A stretch of DNA of 64,000 nucleotides from Domibacillus indicus (GCF_023715895.1 NZ_JAMBOO010000006.1:1-64000), one strand, 5' to 3'; positions 9,410 through 20,466 are shown, counted from the stretch's first letter. A program made the numbers and translations. Notes: a model not told the origin generated them from the letters alone.

Positions 9410-9439
9410 TATATTGACCAAAAAGGGGGAGAGTTATGC
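9410..9439 (-). promoter_or_regulatory. Candidate sigma-G promoter of sspE
   Basis: On the reverse strand GCATA (9435-9439) is followed after 18 bp by CAATATA (9410-9416). This resembles the forespore sigma-G pattern (GHATR and CATNNTA), with one mismatch in the -10. It lies directly behind the fabL stop codon and suits a spore protein gene. Confidence 0.5.
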
Positions 9440-9447
9440 ACAAAAAA

Positions 9448-11279
<1,832 letters not shown>

Positions 11280-11371
11280 ATTAACTGTCCCTCCGCTTTC
11301 TCCATGTTACAATAGACTAGAATTCGGGAATACCACTTACATGAGACTTTTTTTAAAGGAGGCTGTCCTTA

Positions 11372-12361
11372 TTGGATACTGGCACCCACATTGTCATGGG
11401 CTTTGCGCTCGGCGGTCTTGCCACGCTTGATCCGGTCGTTGCGGCAGATCCCGCTACAAAATATGCCGTTATGACAGCCGCTGTCATCGGTTCGCAGGCC
11501 CCTGATATTGATACCGTTTTGAAACTCCGCAACAATGCGGTTTATATCCGAAATCACCGGGGAGCTACTCATTCTATTCCAGCTGTTGTAATGTGGCCCC
11601 TTCTTATTACAGGTGCGTTGTTTCTGCTTTTTAGAGACGCTGACGTCTTTCATCTTTGGCTTTGGGCACAAATTGCGGTTTTTCTCCACGTATTCGTTGA
11701 TATCTTTAACGCATACGGTACACAGGCGCTCCGTCCGTTTTCTTCAAGATGGGTAGCCCTTGGGGTCATCAACACGTTTGATTCCTTTATTTTCACGATG
11801 CATGTGATCGGGCTCCTGCTCTGGTGGCTGGCCGGCTTTGATCCTGCCCCTACATTTATCATCGTGTATGCGGTTCTGTTTATTTACTACATTCTCCGCT
11901 TTCAAATGCAGGGAGCCGTACGCGAGTCCGTCCGCCGCTTGATCCCGGACGCAGAAGAAATTATTATCGCACCAACCATGCGTTTTAATCAATGGCGGAT
12001 TGCGGTTAAATCCCCTGAACACTTTTATGTAGCAAGAGGATACCGGCGTTCTGTCACGATTCTTGATAAATACAAACGTGTTCCTGTGCCGGATACCCCC
12101 TTGTTCCAAGCGGCCAAAAAAGATAAAAACCTGGATGCTTTTCTTCACTTTTCACCTGTTTACCGGTGGGAAATGGCTGAATATGATGACTGCTACGAAG
12201 TAAAGTTTATTGACCTCCGCTACCGCAGCAAAGAGTACTATCCATTTGTGGCGGTTGTGAAGCTCGATATGGATTACAACATTATCGGCTCTTATACAGG
12301 CTGGATTTTCAGCGAAGAAAAGCTGCGAAAAAAACTTACCTTTGTCCCTGGCGATCAATGA
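11372..12361 (+). CDS. yfhP: YfhP, membrane-bound metal-dependent hydrolase (DUF457)
   Basis: This 329-residue protein begins with the DUF457 metal-dependent hydrolase domain. Conserved polar residues lie in MDTGTHIVMG, SQAPDIDT and HRGATHS, and about four membrane segments follow up to residue 180. The C-terminal part is soluble and has no recognised fold. The family is related to YdjM-type inner-membrane hydrolases and its substrate is unknown. The start is TTG at 11372 with AAAGGAGG nine bases before it. Its stop codon overlaps the convergent yfhJ stop region by seven bases, so no terminator fits between them. Confidence 0.85.
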   Translation: MDTGTHIVMGFALGGLATLDPVVAADPATKYAVMTAAVIGSQAPDIDTVLKLRNNAVYIRNHRGATHSIPAVVMWPLLITGALFLLFRDADVFHLWLWAQIAVFLHVFVDIFNAYGTQALRPFSSRWVALGVINTFDSFIFTMHVIGLLLWWLAGFDPAPTFIIVYAVLFIYYILRFQMQGAVRESVRRLIPDAEEIIIAPTMRFNQWRIAVKSPEHFYVARGYRRSVTILDKYKRVPVPDTPLFQAAKKDKNLDAFLHFSPVYRWEMAEYDDCYEVKFIDLRYRSKEYYPFVAVVKLDMDYNIIGSYTGWIFSEEKLRKKLTFVPGDQ

Positions 12362-12624
12362 GTCAGATCATCAGAGTCATCTAATAGGTGCTTGTATTTC
12401 GGATTGCGGGCAGCAAATTCATGCAGGTTCGCCCCATAGCTGTCAATGAGCTGGGTGACCATTTTCTCTGTCCGCTCTTTTCCCTGATACTCATAGCCTG
12501 CTTTGGCGTATGTAGCTTCAAAGTCTTCCCATAAAAGCTCTACCCATGTTCTCGCGCGGGCAACAGACAAGCGGCTGTTTTTTTGAAGCAGCCGCTTTGT
12601 TAATGCTTGAAATGTTTCTTCCAT
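12355..12624 (-). CDS. yfhJ: YfhJ family protein (WVELL motif)
   Basis: This 89-residue, mostly helical soluble protein has the family signature RTWVELLWEDFEATYAKAGY. Function is unknown. It follows yfhH by five bases on the same strand, giving a recX-yfhH-yfhJ operon. Its 3' end overlaps the 3' end of the convergent yfhP gene by seven bases. Confidence 0.87.
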   Translation of the reverse strand: MEETFQALTKRLLQKNSRLSVARARTWVELLWEDFEATYAKAGYEYQGKERTEKMVTQLIDSYGANLHEFAARNPKYKHLLDDSDDLTH

Positions 12625-12629
12625 GCTGA

Positions 12630-12959
12630 TTACACTCCTTTATTTAATAGTGAGATCGGGATACCTTCTTCTTTCCCATCCCCGTTTAATCGATATCCCC
12701 AGGCAAAAACACCATTCATATACTCTACTTTAAAGTATTGACCTGGATCAGTCGTTAATTCATACATCTTGCCCGGCTTAAAATCATCCGGATTCATCAA
12801 ATAAGCCTGCGCCATCGTCACTTTCCGGTCATATACCGCAAACTCATTTACAATACCGAGCTGCTCGGCTTTTCGCGCTTTTTCCCGAAGCCGGGCAATT
12901 TCCTGCTTTAATTCTATTTCACTCATGTCACTGTATCGCTTTTCCTGCTCCATGTTCAT
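12630..12959 (-). CDS. yfhH: YfhH family protein
   Basis: This 109-residue protein has a helical N-terminal part (IELKQEIARLREKARKAEQL) and a beta-rich C-terminal part (FKPGKMYELTTDPGQYFKVE). It matches the YfhH family found next to recX in Bacillus; function is unknown. The ATG overlaps the recX stop by four bases, with GAGGAG five bases upstream, so translation is likely coupled. A second in-frame ATG two codons later is a possible alternative start. Confidence 0.87.
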   Translation of the reverse strand: MNMEQEKRYSDMSEIELKQEIARLREKARKAEQLGIVNEFAVYDRKVTMAQAYLMNPDDFKPGKMYELTTDPGQYFKVEYMNGVFAWGYRLNGDGKEEGIPISLLNKGV

Positions 12960-13762
12960 TCGTCTCCTCTTTGTTCTTCTAACAGGCGGTCAATCACCCG
13001 GTCAATATCTGATAAATCAAACCCTTTTCGATAAAGAGCCGCTTTCATTTTCTGCCGGTACTCCCGTTCCTCAAAGGACCGATAGCGCCAATGCGCTCTC
13101 TCCGCCTGATGCATAAGAGCTTCCAATTCCGCTTCCTTATCCGGTTCAGCGGCATTGGCTGCTTTTTTTACAATATCAGCAGAATAGCCTTTTGTCATAA
13201 TGTACTGCTCGGCTTTTTTTTGCTGCAAAAATGCGGAATCGCGTTTGAATTTTTTAAGCTGCTTTTCAAATAGCGCGGCTGCTTTTTCAACCTGGTCTTC
13301 TTCAGTGAACTGCTCGATCAAGAGAGAAGCCGTATGATCATCAATTCCTTTTTCTTTTAGCTCGCGCAAAATCAGCTTCGGCCCTTTTTCTGTTGTCTGA
13401 ATTTGTGTTTTTATATATGCGTCTGCAAACTGTTCATCATTCAAATAACCCATCGTTTCCAGCCGCTCCATAATTTCATCCCATGCGCCTGGTTCGATTT
13501 CCTTCTTTTTTAAATAATCGAGCACTTCTTTTTTGGAACGCATGCGAAGCGATAAAAACTGAATAGCTGTGTTGACACCGCGATAAACACCGTCCCGCAC
13601 AGTAATCGCTTCAATGTCCGCTTCAGCGAGCACACGCCCTTTTTTTAATTCAAATTCTATTAAAACCGCTTCGTCGGCACTGAACGCATAGCTGCCATCC
13701 ACCTCTATATTATAGCGGTCTATTCGCTTTTGCTGTACCGATATTTTCGTAATAACGCCCAT
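12956..13762 (-). CDS. recX: Recombination regulator RecX
   Basis: RecX binds RecA filaments and modulates recombination and the SOS response. The 268-residue protein consists of repeated three-helix units, with the conserved LRMRSKKEVLDYLKKKEI and MGYLNDEQFADAYI sequences, and has the longer form usual in Bacillaceae. It is the first gene of a recX-yfhH-yfhJ operon and is transcribed away from yfhF. It corresponds to B. subtilis yfhG. Confidence 0.92.
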   Translation of the reverse strand: MGVITKISVQQKRIDRYNIEVDGSYAFSADEAVLIEFELKKGRVLAEADIEAITVRDGVYRGVNTAIQFLSLRMRSKKEVLDYLKKKEIEPGAWDEIMERLETMGYLNDEQFADAYIKTQIQTTEKGPKLILRELKEKGIDDHTASLLIEQFTEEDQVEKAAALFEKQLKKFKRDSAFLQQKKAEQYIMTKGYSADIVKKAANAAEPDKEAELEALMHQAERAHWRYRSFEEREYRQKMKAALYRKGFDLSDIDRVIDRLLEEQRGDE

Positions 13763-13850
13763 CTACACCCCTCCTTGGCACATTCGTCTAGTTTGTTTTT
13801 CGAATGAAACAGGTAAAATACTATATAGTAAAAAGCGGGAGGTCTTAATA

Positions 13851-14759
13851 ATGAAAGCAGTGATCGCAGGCGGAACCGGATTTGTCGGCAAAGAATTAAC
13901 AAATGAACTGATCCGTCATGGATACGATGTTACTATTTTAACGCGAAATTCCGAAAATAAGAAAGAAGAAGACCGCCTTCATTACGTAAAGTGGCTCGCA
14001 GATGGAACAGAACCGGAAGCAGCGTTAGAAGGAACAGACGTTTTCATTAACCTGGCTGGCGAATCCATTAACAGTGGACGATGGACAGAAGAAAGAAAAC
14101 AAAGAATTTTAAACAGCCGTATCACCGCTACCCGGGAAATGGTCCGCATCATGAAGGCACTCAAGCAAAAGCCAAAAGTGTTTATTAATGCAAGTGCTGT
14201 CGGGATTTACCCCTCGTCCGACATGGATACGTTTACCGAATCATCTAACGCAGCTGGCAGTGGTTTTTTAAGCCAGGTCGTCAATATTTGGGAACGTGAA
14301 GCGATTGAGGCGGACAAGGCGGGAATCCGGACCGTTCTTGCCCGGTTTGGTGTCGTGCTGGGTACAGAAGAAGGTGCACTTCCGCGAATGGCTCTTCCCT
14401 ATAAAATCGGCGCAGGCGGCAAAATCGGCTCTGGCCGGCAGTGGGTATCGTGGATTCATGTATGGGACGTCGCCCGCGCTATTCGGTTTGCGGCTGAACA
14501 TGAAGCGATAGAAGGACCTATGAATATTACAGCCCCAAACCCAGTCAGAATGAATGACCTTGGGAAAACACTTGCCAAAGTGCTTGGCCGACCGCACTGG
14601 CTGTTTGTTCCCGAGCCGGCGTTAAAATTGACACTGGGTGAAATGAGCACCGTTGTTCTTGACGGCCAGCGCGTACTCCCGGCCAAACTCACCCAGGCCG
14701 GATTTATTTTTCAATTTCCTCTTCTCCGTGGAGCGCTGAACGACTTATATTCAAGTTAA
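13851..14759 (+). CDS. yfhF: YfhF, TIGR01777-type epimerase/SDR39U1 homologue
   Basis: This 302-residue extended short-chain dehydrogenase-like protein starts with the nucleotide-binding motif GGTGFVGKEL. Family sequences INLAGESINSGRW, INASAVGIYP and ARFGVVLG follow, and a C-terminal DUF1731-like tail is present. Members are annotated as nucleoside-diphosphate sugar epimerases, but no substrate is established. AAGCGGGAGG lies shortly before the ATG. A palindromic terminator follows at 14762. Confidence 0.87.
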   Translation: MKAVIAGGTGFVGKELTNELIRHGYDVTILTRNSENKKEEDRLHYVKWLADGTEPEAALEGTDVFINLAGESINSGRWTEERKQRILNSRITATREMVRIMKALKQKPKVFINASAVGIYPSSDMDTFTESSNAAGSGFLSQVVNIWEREAIEADKAGIRTVLARFGVVLGTEEGALPRMALPYKIGAGGKIGSGRQWVSWIHVWDVARAIRFAAEHEAIEGPMNITAPNPVRMNDLGKTLAKVLGRPHWLFVPEPALKLTLGEMSTVVLDGQRVLPAKLTQAGFIFQFPLLRGALNDLYSS

Positions 14760-14761
14760 AG

Positions 14762-14795
14762 AAAAAGCACGAAACAATATTGTTTCGTGCTTTTT
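14762..14795. terminator. Palindromic terminator after yfhF
   Basis: AAAAAGCACGAAACAAT and its exact complement ATTGTTTCGTGCTTTTT form a full 34-bp palindrome with A and T runs, immediately downstream of yfhF. Confidence 0.88.
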
Positions 14796-14863
14796 GCTCT
14801 TCTTTAAACTGTCCATTACAATTCATTTTCAGGCTAACTCGAAAAATGAATCATTTTACCATA

Positions 14864-16240
14864 TCATGATTTCGATTTTACTGTAAGCTTTACGACCGTC
14901 TCTACTTGCGCTGTCTGCGGAAACATGTCAACTGGCTGAATGCTGTCGATTTTGTATACAGGGGCCAGTGCCACTAGGTCTTTTGCCAGCGTAGATGGAT
15001 TGCAGGATACGTAAACAAATACAGATGGTTGAATCTGCTTAATCGTTTGAATCAGTTTCGGGTCCAGTCCGGTACGCGGCGGATCGGTCACGAGCACATC
15101 CGGTACCCATCCTTTTTCCTTCCAGATCGGCAGCCACTTTTCGGCAGGGCCGACTTCGTATGTTGCTTTCACACCGTACTTTTCCGCATTGGCACGGGCA
15201 TCTTTGATGGATGCCGTAATCGTGTCCATTCCACGCACTTCCGCTGCATTCTTTCCAATCCAAAGACCAATGGTTCCGGAACCGCAGTAAGCATCAGCCA
15301 CTTTATCGGATGGCTGCACGTTTGCGGCTTTTTTAACTTCATCATACAGTTTTTTCGTCTGTACCGGATTTAATTGAAAAAATGCGCGGGCAGACAATTC
15401 GTATTCAAACTCGCCCAGCTCTTCGGAAATCGTATCGCTGCCAGCGATGGTTTTTGAAACATCACCCATTACGAGGTGTGTTTTGCCTGGATTTATATTA
15501 TGAACAACTGACTTCACACGCGGCTTTAACTCCATCAACTGCTTGGCAAACTCTTCTGCTCTCGGAAACGTTTTATCTCCAGTTACGGCCACAACTTGTA
15601 CGTCTCCCGTCTCAAACCCGTACCGGACAACGATCGTTTTAACGCCTTGTTTATTTTTAGCACTGTACACCGGAATGGACAACTTATTCATTAATTTCTT
15701 GGCGACGCGTATTGTTTCATCAACCGCCTTATGCTGAACAATACATTCTTCAATATTCACAAGCTGGTTTGAATTGGTACTGTATAAGCCCATGATCATT
15801 TTACCTTTGTACACACCTGTTTGGAACTGTGCCTTGTTTCGGTAACGCCAAGGATCATCCATTCCAATGGTGTCGTGGATCGGCAGTTTGTCAATATTAA
15901 AAGAAGTATAACGATCAAGCGCCTGGACAACCAGTTCTTTTTTTTCTCTTAGCTGTCCTTCATAGCTAAGGTGCTGAAGCTGGCAGCCGCCGCATTTTTC
16001 GTAAATGTCGCATGGCGGCGTTACCCGTTCTGGCGAAGGCTTGCGCAGCTTTTTTACTACCGCTTCTGTAAACTTCGGCATGACCTTTACCGCTTCTGCG
16101 GTAATTTCTTCTCCTGGCAGGGCACCCGGTACAAAAACAGCTTTTCGTTTAAAATAGCCAACGCCTTCCCCATTAATTCCTAATCGTTTTATCGTAAGCG
16201 GGAACGTTTGTCCCGGTTTCATATCAATCCCGTTTTTCAT
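14864..16240 (-). CDS. rlmD: 23S rRNA (uracil-C5)-methyltransferase, RlmCD/RlmD family
   Basis: This S-adenosylmethionine enzyme makes 5-methyluridine in 23S rRNA. In B. subtilis one protein (RlmCD, YefA) modifies both U747 and U1939, and the same may hold here. The 458 residues show an N-terminal TRAM domain (about 10-66), a [4Fe-4S] motif (CDIYEKCGGCQ), the SAM site ADAYCGSGTIGLW and the catalytic cysteine in VSCNPSTLAKDL. GAGGTGAAGAA precedes the ATG. Confidence 0.93.
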   Translation of the reverse strand: MKNGIDMKPGQTFPLTIKRLGINGEGVGYFKRKAVFVPGALPGEEITAEAVKVMPKFTEAVVKKLRKPSPERVTPPCDIYEKCGGCQLQHLSYEGQLREKKELVVQALDRYTSFNIDKLPIHDTIGMDDPWRYRNKAQFQTGVYKGKMIMGLYSTNSNQLVNIEECIVQHKAVDETIRVAKKLMNKLSIPVYSAKNKQGVKTIVVRYGFETGDVQVVAVTGDKTFPRAEEFAKQLMELKPRVKSVVHNINPGKTHLVMGDVSKTIAGSDTISEELGEFEYELSARAFFQLNPVQTKKLYDEVKKAANVQPSDKVADAYCGSGTIGLWIGKNAAEVRGMDTITASIKDARANAEKYGVKATYEVGPAEKWLPIWKEKGWVPDVLVTDPPRTGLDPKLIQTIKQIQPSVFVYVSCNPSTLAKDLVALAPVYKIDSIQPVDMFPQTAQVETVVKLTVKSKS

Positions 16241-16298
16241 TTCTTCACCTCATATTTAACTGTATCACAGAACCATGCCAATCAAAAGAAGCCGGGCA

Positions 16299-17051
16299 TT
16301 AAGCGCCGGCAAGATGATCAAGAGATTTAAACGTATAACCTTTCTTTTTTAAATCACGAATGACATCCGGCAGCGCCTCGGCATTATCTTTTGATACGCT
16401 GTGCAGCATGATGACGGCACCCGGATGGATCTGCTTCATAATTTCATCATAAGCATATTGTTTTCCCTTCGGCTGATCAGCATACCAATCCACATAAGCC
16501 AATGACCACATCATATGTGTATAGCCGGCTTTTTGAGCGGTTTTCAACACGTTTTCAGAAAAAATCCCGCGCGGTGGGCGGACATATTTTGTTTTTTTCT
16601 GTCCGGTTACTTTAGCTACTTCTTTTTCAACCGATTTAAACTCTTCGATGACTGTGCTGCTTGGTACTGTTGTTAAATCATAATGATGCCAGGAATGGTT
16701 GCCGATAATATGTCCGTCTTTTACCATCCGTTTCAGCAAATCAGGCGCACTATCCACATAATGACCCGTTACAAAAAAAGCGGCAGGCACTTTTTCTTTT
16801 TTTAACGTATTTAAAATGCTTTTCGTGTAGCCATTTTCATATCCATTGTCGAAGGTTAAATAGACGACTTTTTTCTTTGTATCCCCTTTATAAAAGGAGT
16901 CATATTTCGCAAGCATTTCGTCAAGCTGGGCGCCTGCTTCAGCAGGGCGTCCGTCTGACGCTTTTTTAAATCCCCAATGAACGGCTTCTGACGACACGGC
17001 AATAACCGGCAGCATAAAAAGAAAAACGACAAACATAATAAATTGTCTCAT
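16299..17051 (-). CDS. pdaA: Delta-lactam-biosynthetic de-N-acetylase PdaA
   Basis: PdaA removes the acetyl group from muramic acid during spore cortex formation, allowing muramic-delta-lactam to form, which germination enzymes need. The 250-residue protein has a signal peptide or membrane anchor (about 1-20) and a NodB polysaccharide deacetylase domain. Motifs seen are TFDNGYENGYT (metal and catalytic Asp), HIIGNHSWHH (zinc His), RPPRG and MLHSVS. Similarity to B. subtilis PdaA runs along the whole length. A candidate sigma-G promoter precedes it, matching forespore expression. Confidence 0.92.
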   Translation of the reverse strand: MRQFIMFVVFLFMLPVIAVSSEAVHWGFKKASDGRPAEAGAQLDEMLAKYDSFYKGDTKKKVVYLTFDNGYENGYTKSILNTLKKEKVPAAFFVTGHYVDSAPDLLKRMVKDGHIIGNHSWHHYDLTTVPSSTVIEEFKSVEKEVAKVTGQKKTKYVRPPRGIFSENVLKTAQKAGYTHMMWSLAYVDWYADQPKGKQYAYDEIMKQIHPGAVIMLHSVSKDNAEALPDVIRDLKKKGYTFKSLDHLAGA

Positions 17052-17073
17052 CTCAGCACCATCCTTTTATGAA

Positions 17074-17103
17074 TAAGATGTGCTGTATAAGAATTCTTCA
17101 TCC
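17074..17103 (-). promoter_or_regulatory. Candidate sigma-G promoter of pdaA
   Basis: On the reverse strand GGATG (17099-17103), 18 bp and CATCTTA (17074-17080). The -10 fits CATNNTA exactly and the -35 has one mismatch to GHATR. pdaA is a known forespore gene, which supports the call. Confidence 0.5.
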
Positions 17104-17126
17104 GTGGAAAGATATTTCAAACAAAA

Positions 17127-17147
17127 AAACCGGCACAAGGCCGGCTT
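17127..17147 (-). terminator. Terminator after the fumarase gene
   Basis: AAGCCGGC and GCCGGTTT pair (one G-U) on the reverse strand and are followed by TTTTTT, a few bases past the fumarase stop codon. Confidence 0.82.
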
Positions 17148-17150
17148 TTC

Positions 17151-18695
17151 TTAAGCAAATACAGGTTCTTTAAATTTCGCTAATTTTTCGAGTGATGTTT
17201 TATCCACTTCTTCATGCAGGCTGTTCCCATGTGAATCCATCGTTACAACAGCGGTAAATCCTTCTACGCGCAAATGCCACATCGCTTCTGGAATACCAAA
17301 CTGCATAAGGTCAACACCTTCTACTCCTTTGATGCAATCTGCATAATACTGTGCGGCACCGCCAATTGCATTCAAATACACGCCGCCATGCTCACGCAGC
17401 GCCTGCAGCGTTTTTGGACCCATACCGCCTTTTCCGATTACAGCCCGAATGCCGAAACGCTTCATAATATCACCCTGGTACGGCTCTTCACGAATAGATG
17501 TTGTCGGACCAGCTGCTTTTACATGCCACTGTCCATCTTCATCTTTAAGCATTACCGGACCGCAATGATAAATCACCTGTCCGTTCAAATCAACCGGCGC
17601 ACTATCGGCAGTGCTTAAATGTTTATGGATCGCATCACGGCCTGTATACATCATGCCGTTAATTTGAACCACATCGCCGACTTTCAGCTCACGAATTTGT
17701 TCTTCTGTAATTGGCGCTTCCAGCGTTACAACACGGCTTTCTGATTTTACTTCCTGTTCCTCAGGCTGGGCTGACTCAAATGATACCTCGTCTCCATCCT
17801 GGTAAAACCATTCGTTAATTCCGCCTGTTTCTGCATTTACCGCTACTCCTAAACGGCGATACGCCCAGCAGTTGTAAGCAACAGAAACGAAGAAGCTCGC
17901 CGGCAGCCGGTTCATCACGCCGATTTTACAGCCAAGCAGTGTCGTTTCGCCGCCAAAGCCCATTGTACCGATGCCAAGCTCGTTTGCATGCTCAAGTACA
18001 TATTCTTCAAGCTTGCGCAGCTCTTCATTTTCATTTACATCATCTACGCCGCGGAAAAGCTGTGCTTTCGCTAAATCATACCCGGATGAACGGTCGCCGC
18101 CAATACCGACACCGATAAAGCCGGCTGAACAGCCCTGACCCTGCGCCTGATAAACAGAATGCATAATGCATTTACGAATGCCGTCCAAGTCACGGCCGGC
18201 TTTTCCAATCCCTTCAAGCTCGCACGGAAGGCTGTACTGAATATTTTTATTTTCACAGCCGCCTCCCTTTAAAATAAGGCGGGCATCGATATAATCTTCT
18301 TCCCACTGTTCAAATTTAATCACCGGTGTTCCTGGACCAAGATTGTTTCCGCTGTTTGACCCATCGAGCGAATCAACAGAGTTTGGACGAAGCTTTCCGT
18401 CCTTTGTCGCCTGCTCAATAGCAGCATATATCGCTTTTTGAATATGTATTTGGTTGACACCAACAGGCGTTTTGATTTTAAACGTTGGCATTCCCGTATC
18501 CTGGCAGATCGGTGAAATATTATCGTCTGCCATTTTAATGTTCGTTGTGATCGTATCTAAGCTCATTGCTGCCCGTGTGCCGGCGTTTTCACGCTCTTTT
18601 GCCCGTTTCACAGCACGACGCACATCTTTCGGAAGATTCGTTGATGTTTCGACAATTAACGTATACATGCTTTGCTGAAATGTTTCCAAATTCAT
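17151..18695 (-). CDS. fumA: Class I fumarate hydratase (iron-sulfur)
   Basis: This enzyme reversibly hydrates fumarate to malate in the citric acid cycle. The 514-residue chain joins the alpha and beta parts found as separate subunits in some organisms. Three conserved cysteines for an oxygen-sensitive [4Fe-4S] cluster lie in PICQDTGMP, KGGGCENKN and GCSAGFIGVGIGG. The C-terminal half carries YHCGPVML and IGKGGMG. The frame is open 16 codons upstream, but the ATG at 18695 has GAGGGGG about ten bases before it. B. subtilis uses the iron-free class II FumC, so this may be an alternative or additional fumarase. Confidence 0.93.
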   Translation of the reverse strand: MNLETFQQSMYTLIVETSTNLPKDVRRAVKRAKERENAGTRAAMSLDTITTNIKMADDNISPICQDTGMPTFKIKTPVGVNQIHIQKAIYAAIEQATKDGKLRPNSVDSLDGSNSGNNLGPGTPVIKFEQWEEDYIDARLILKGGGCENKNIQYSLPCELEGIGKAGRDLDGIRKCIMHSVYQAQGQGCSAGFIGVGIGGDRSSGYDLAKAQLFRGVDDVNENEELRKLEEYVLEHANELGIGTMGFGGETTLLGCKIGVMNRLPASFFVSVAYNCWAYRRLGVAVNAETGGINEWFYQDGDEVSFESAQPEEQEVKSESRVVTLEAPITEEQIRELKVGDVVQINGMMYTGRDAIHKHLSTADSAPVDLNGQVIYHCGPVMLKDEDGQWHVKAAGPTTSIREEPYQGDIMKRFGIRAVIGKGGMGPKTLQALREHGGVYLNAIGGAAQYYADCIKGVEGVDLMQFGIPEAMWHLRVEGFTAVVTMDSHGNSLHEEVDKTSLEKLAKFKEPVFA

Positions 18696-18901
18696 TGTGC
18701 AGTTCCCCCTCAGGATTTTACTTATGTACAAAACAGCTGCCATCTTCCTTATTATACGCCTGTGGCAAAATGTTTAAAAGAAAAATTCGCAAACGGTTTC
18801 AGTATTATGTTTTGTTCGCTTTTGAAAAATACAATTCTATTATAAATGAAGCACAATGAATGACTTGTTGTTTCGGGTGCAGTTCAACGGATGTTCCTCG
18901 C

Positions 18902-18936
18902 AAAAAAAGACGATCCAATCAGGATCGTCTTTTTTT
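18902..18936. terminator. Terminator after the SE1561-family gene
   Basis: GACGATCC and GGATCGTC form an 8-bp hairpin between seven A and seven T residues. It overlaps the stop codon of the small gene on the reverse strand. Confidence 0.88.
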
Positions 18937-19114
18937 ATCCGCGGCTGCGAAACTGTTCACATTTTAATTCAATATCATCGATCATTTCAATTAAACGATC
19001 AATATCCTCTACTTCTGTTTCTTCCGGATCAATGGAATCCAGCACTTCCATAAAGATATTGAGCCGTTCTTTTAAGTAGACGACCTGCTTTTCTTTTTCA
19101 TGAATTGGTTTCAA
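18935..19114 (-). CDS. SE1561 family small protein
   Basis: This 59-residue acidic helical protein starts with TTG, with AAGGAAG at the proper distance. It reads MKPIHEKEKQVVYLKERLN and ends near ELKCEQFRSRG. The pattern of a short helix pair with VLDSIDPEETEVEDIDRLIE matches what I recall of the SE1561 family of Firmicutes, whose function is unknown. It lies 20 bp downstream of the cation exchanger gene on the same strand and ends in a strong terminator, so the two are probably co-transcribed. Confidence 0.7.
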   Translation of the reverse strand: MKPIHEKEKQVVYLKERLNIFMEVLDSIDPEETEVEDIDRLIEMIDDIELKCEQFRSRG

Positions 19115-19134
19115 GTCTTTTCTTCCTTTCTTCC

Positions 19135-20187
19135 TTACAGCAAGTAAAAGCCAATGCCCATGATGAAGTATGCGGCCAGAAGTGTCAACCCTTCAAACCA
19201 GTTCGTTTCACCATCATTGGAAATACTAATCGCCAAAAATACGGCAGTAATCATTGAAACAAGCTCCGGTATGGTGAATACAAGCGGCATTGGTGTTGGA
19301 AAAAGAAGCGATACGAGCACAAGCACCGGTGCCACGAACATGGCAACCTGGAGTGTCGAACCAATCGCAATTTCAACCGCAATGTCCATTTTGTTTTTCA
19401 TTGCCATTAAAATTGCGGACGCATGCTCAGCGGCATTTCCGACAATCGCTACAATGATAACCCCAATAAAAAGTTCAGACCATCCAAATTGTTCACCAAC
19501 CGCTTCAAATGTATGAACCAGACTTTCAGCCACATAGGCAACTGCTGCCGTTGCGGCAAGTAAAATAATAATTGCTTTTTTCTTGCCCCATTCCGGTACT
19601 TCTTCATGGTGAGCTGCCCCTTCTTCAGTGGCATACACACCACGATGAGTCACAAGCTTAAAAAACAGCCCCGCTAAATAAATGGCGATCATGACAATCG
19701 AAATGCCAATACTTAAGTTCAATGTTTTTGCTTCATTCATGTTAAGAGAAAAAATTTCCGGAATCACAAATGCTACTACAACCGCAAAGATAAGCAATGC
19801 TGAATTGTGACGCGCATCATGGACGCTAAACGTCTGGCGCTTATATTTTAGTCCACCCATGAAAAAGGAAAGACCCGCTACCAGGAGCAGATTTCCGAGT
19901 ACCGAACCTGTCAAAGAAGCAAGAACGACACCGATCAGTCCTGCTTTTAAAGCAAAGATCGAAATAATAAGTTCAACGGCGTTTCCAAAAGTCGCATTCA
20001 GCAGTCCGCCTATACGCGGCCCGACGACGATCGCCAAGCTCTCAGTAGCCCTTCCCATGTAACTTGACAGGGCAATCACGGTTGCACTGCAAATAACGAA
20101 CATGACCACACTCGGCCAGTGTAAAAGTGAACCTGCAACCGCCAATGGCAGACCTGCTGCAATGATAATTGCAAACACTTTTCCCAT
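19135..20187 (-). CDS. cax: Calcium/proton exchanger (CAX, CaCA superfamily)
   Basis: This 350-residue integral membrane antiporter is expected to export calcium in exchange for protons. It has about eleven hydrophobic segments and two inverted alpha-repeats. Each repeat carries the ion-binding signature: GNAVELI near residue 70 and GNAAEHASAI near residue 250. The acidic residues that bind the ion are present. The frame allows a start five codons upstream, but the ATG at 20187 has GGAG nine bases before it. It corresponds to the ChaA/YfkE type of Bacillus. Confidence 0.88.
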   Translation of the reverse strand: MGKVFAIIIAAGLPLAVAGSLLHWPSVVMFVICSATVIALSSYMGRATESLAIVVGPRIGGLLNATFGNAVELIISIFALKAGLIGVVLASLTGSVLGNLLLVAGLSFFMGGLKYKRQTFSVHDARHNSALLIFAVVVAFVIPEIFSLNMNEAKTLNLSIGISIVMIAIYLAGLFFKLVTHRGVYATEEGAAHHEEVPEWGKKKAIIILLAATAAVAYVAESLVHTFEAVGEQFGWSELFIGVIIVAIVGNAAEHASAILMAMKNKMDIAVEIAIGSTLQVAMFVAPVLVLVSLLFPTPMPLVFTIPELVSMITAVFLAISISNDGETNWFEGLTLLAAYFIMGIGFYLL

Positions 20188-20364
20188 AATCCCACACTCC
20201 AATGCGTCAAAGTAAACAGCTTAATACTTAGTCATCATACCCGCTCTTTACCCGATTTAACACCATCGCCTGAATTATTTTTCCTTTTTTCCGATTAAAC
20301 ATTCGCTTTCCTTTTCTCTTTCTCCGAACTCTCCTTTCCCTATTCACAGCCTGTAATATACCCC

Positions 20365-20392
20365 TTGCATCTTTTTTTAATTATGTTATGAT
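20365..20392 (+). promoter_or_regulatory. Promoter of the metal efflux ATPase gene
   Basis: TTGCAT (20365-20370), 16 bp and TATGAT (20387-20392). The predicted start of transcription falls just before the PerR box. Confidence 0.6.
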
Positions 20393-20402
20393 ACTTAATA
20401 CA

Positions 20403-20417
20403 TTATAATTATTATAA
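20403..20417. promoter_or_regulatory. Perfect PerR box
   Basis: TTATAATTATTATAA is identical to the PerR consensus TTATAATNATTATAA. It starts 11 bp after the -10 box, covering the start of transcription, where binding represses. The perR gene lies 18 kb away in this window. Confidence 0.88.
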
Positions 20418-20466
20418 AATAAAAATTAATTTATTCTAATTGAAATCCCTTATCAATAAAGGTTTT

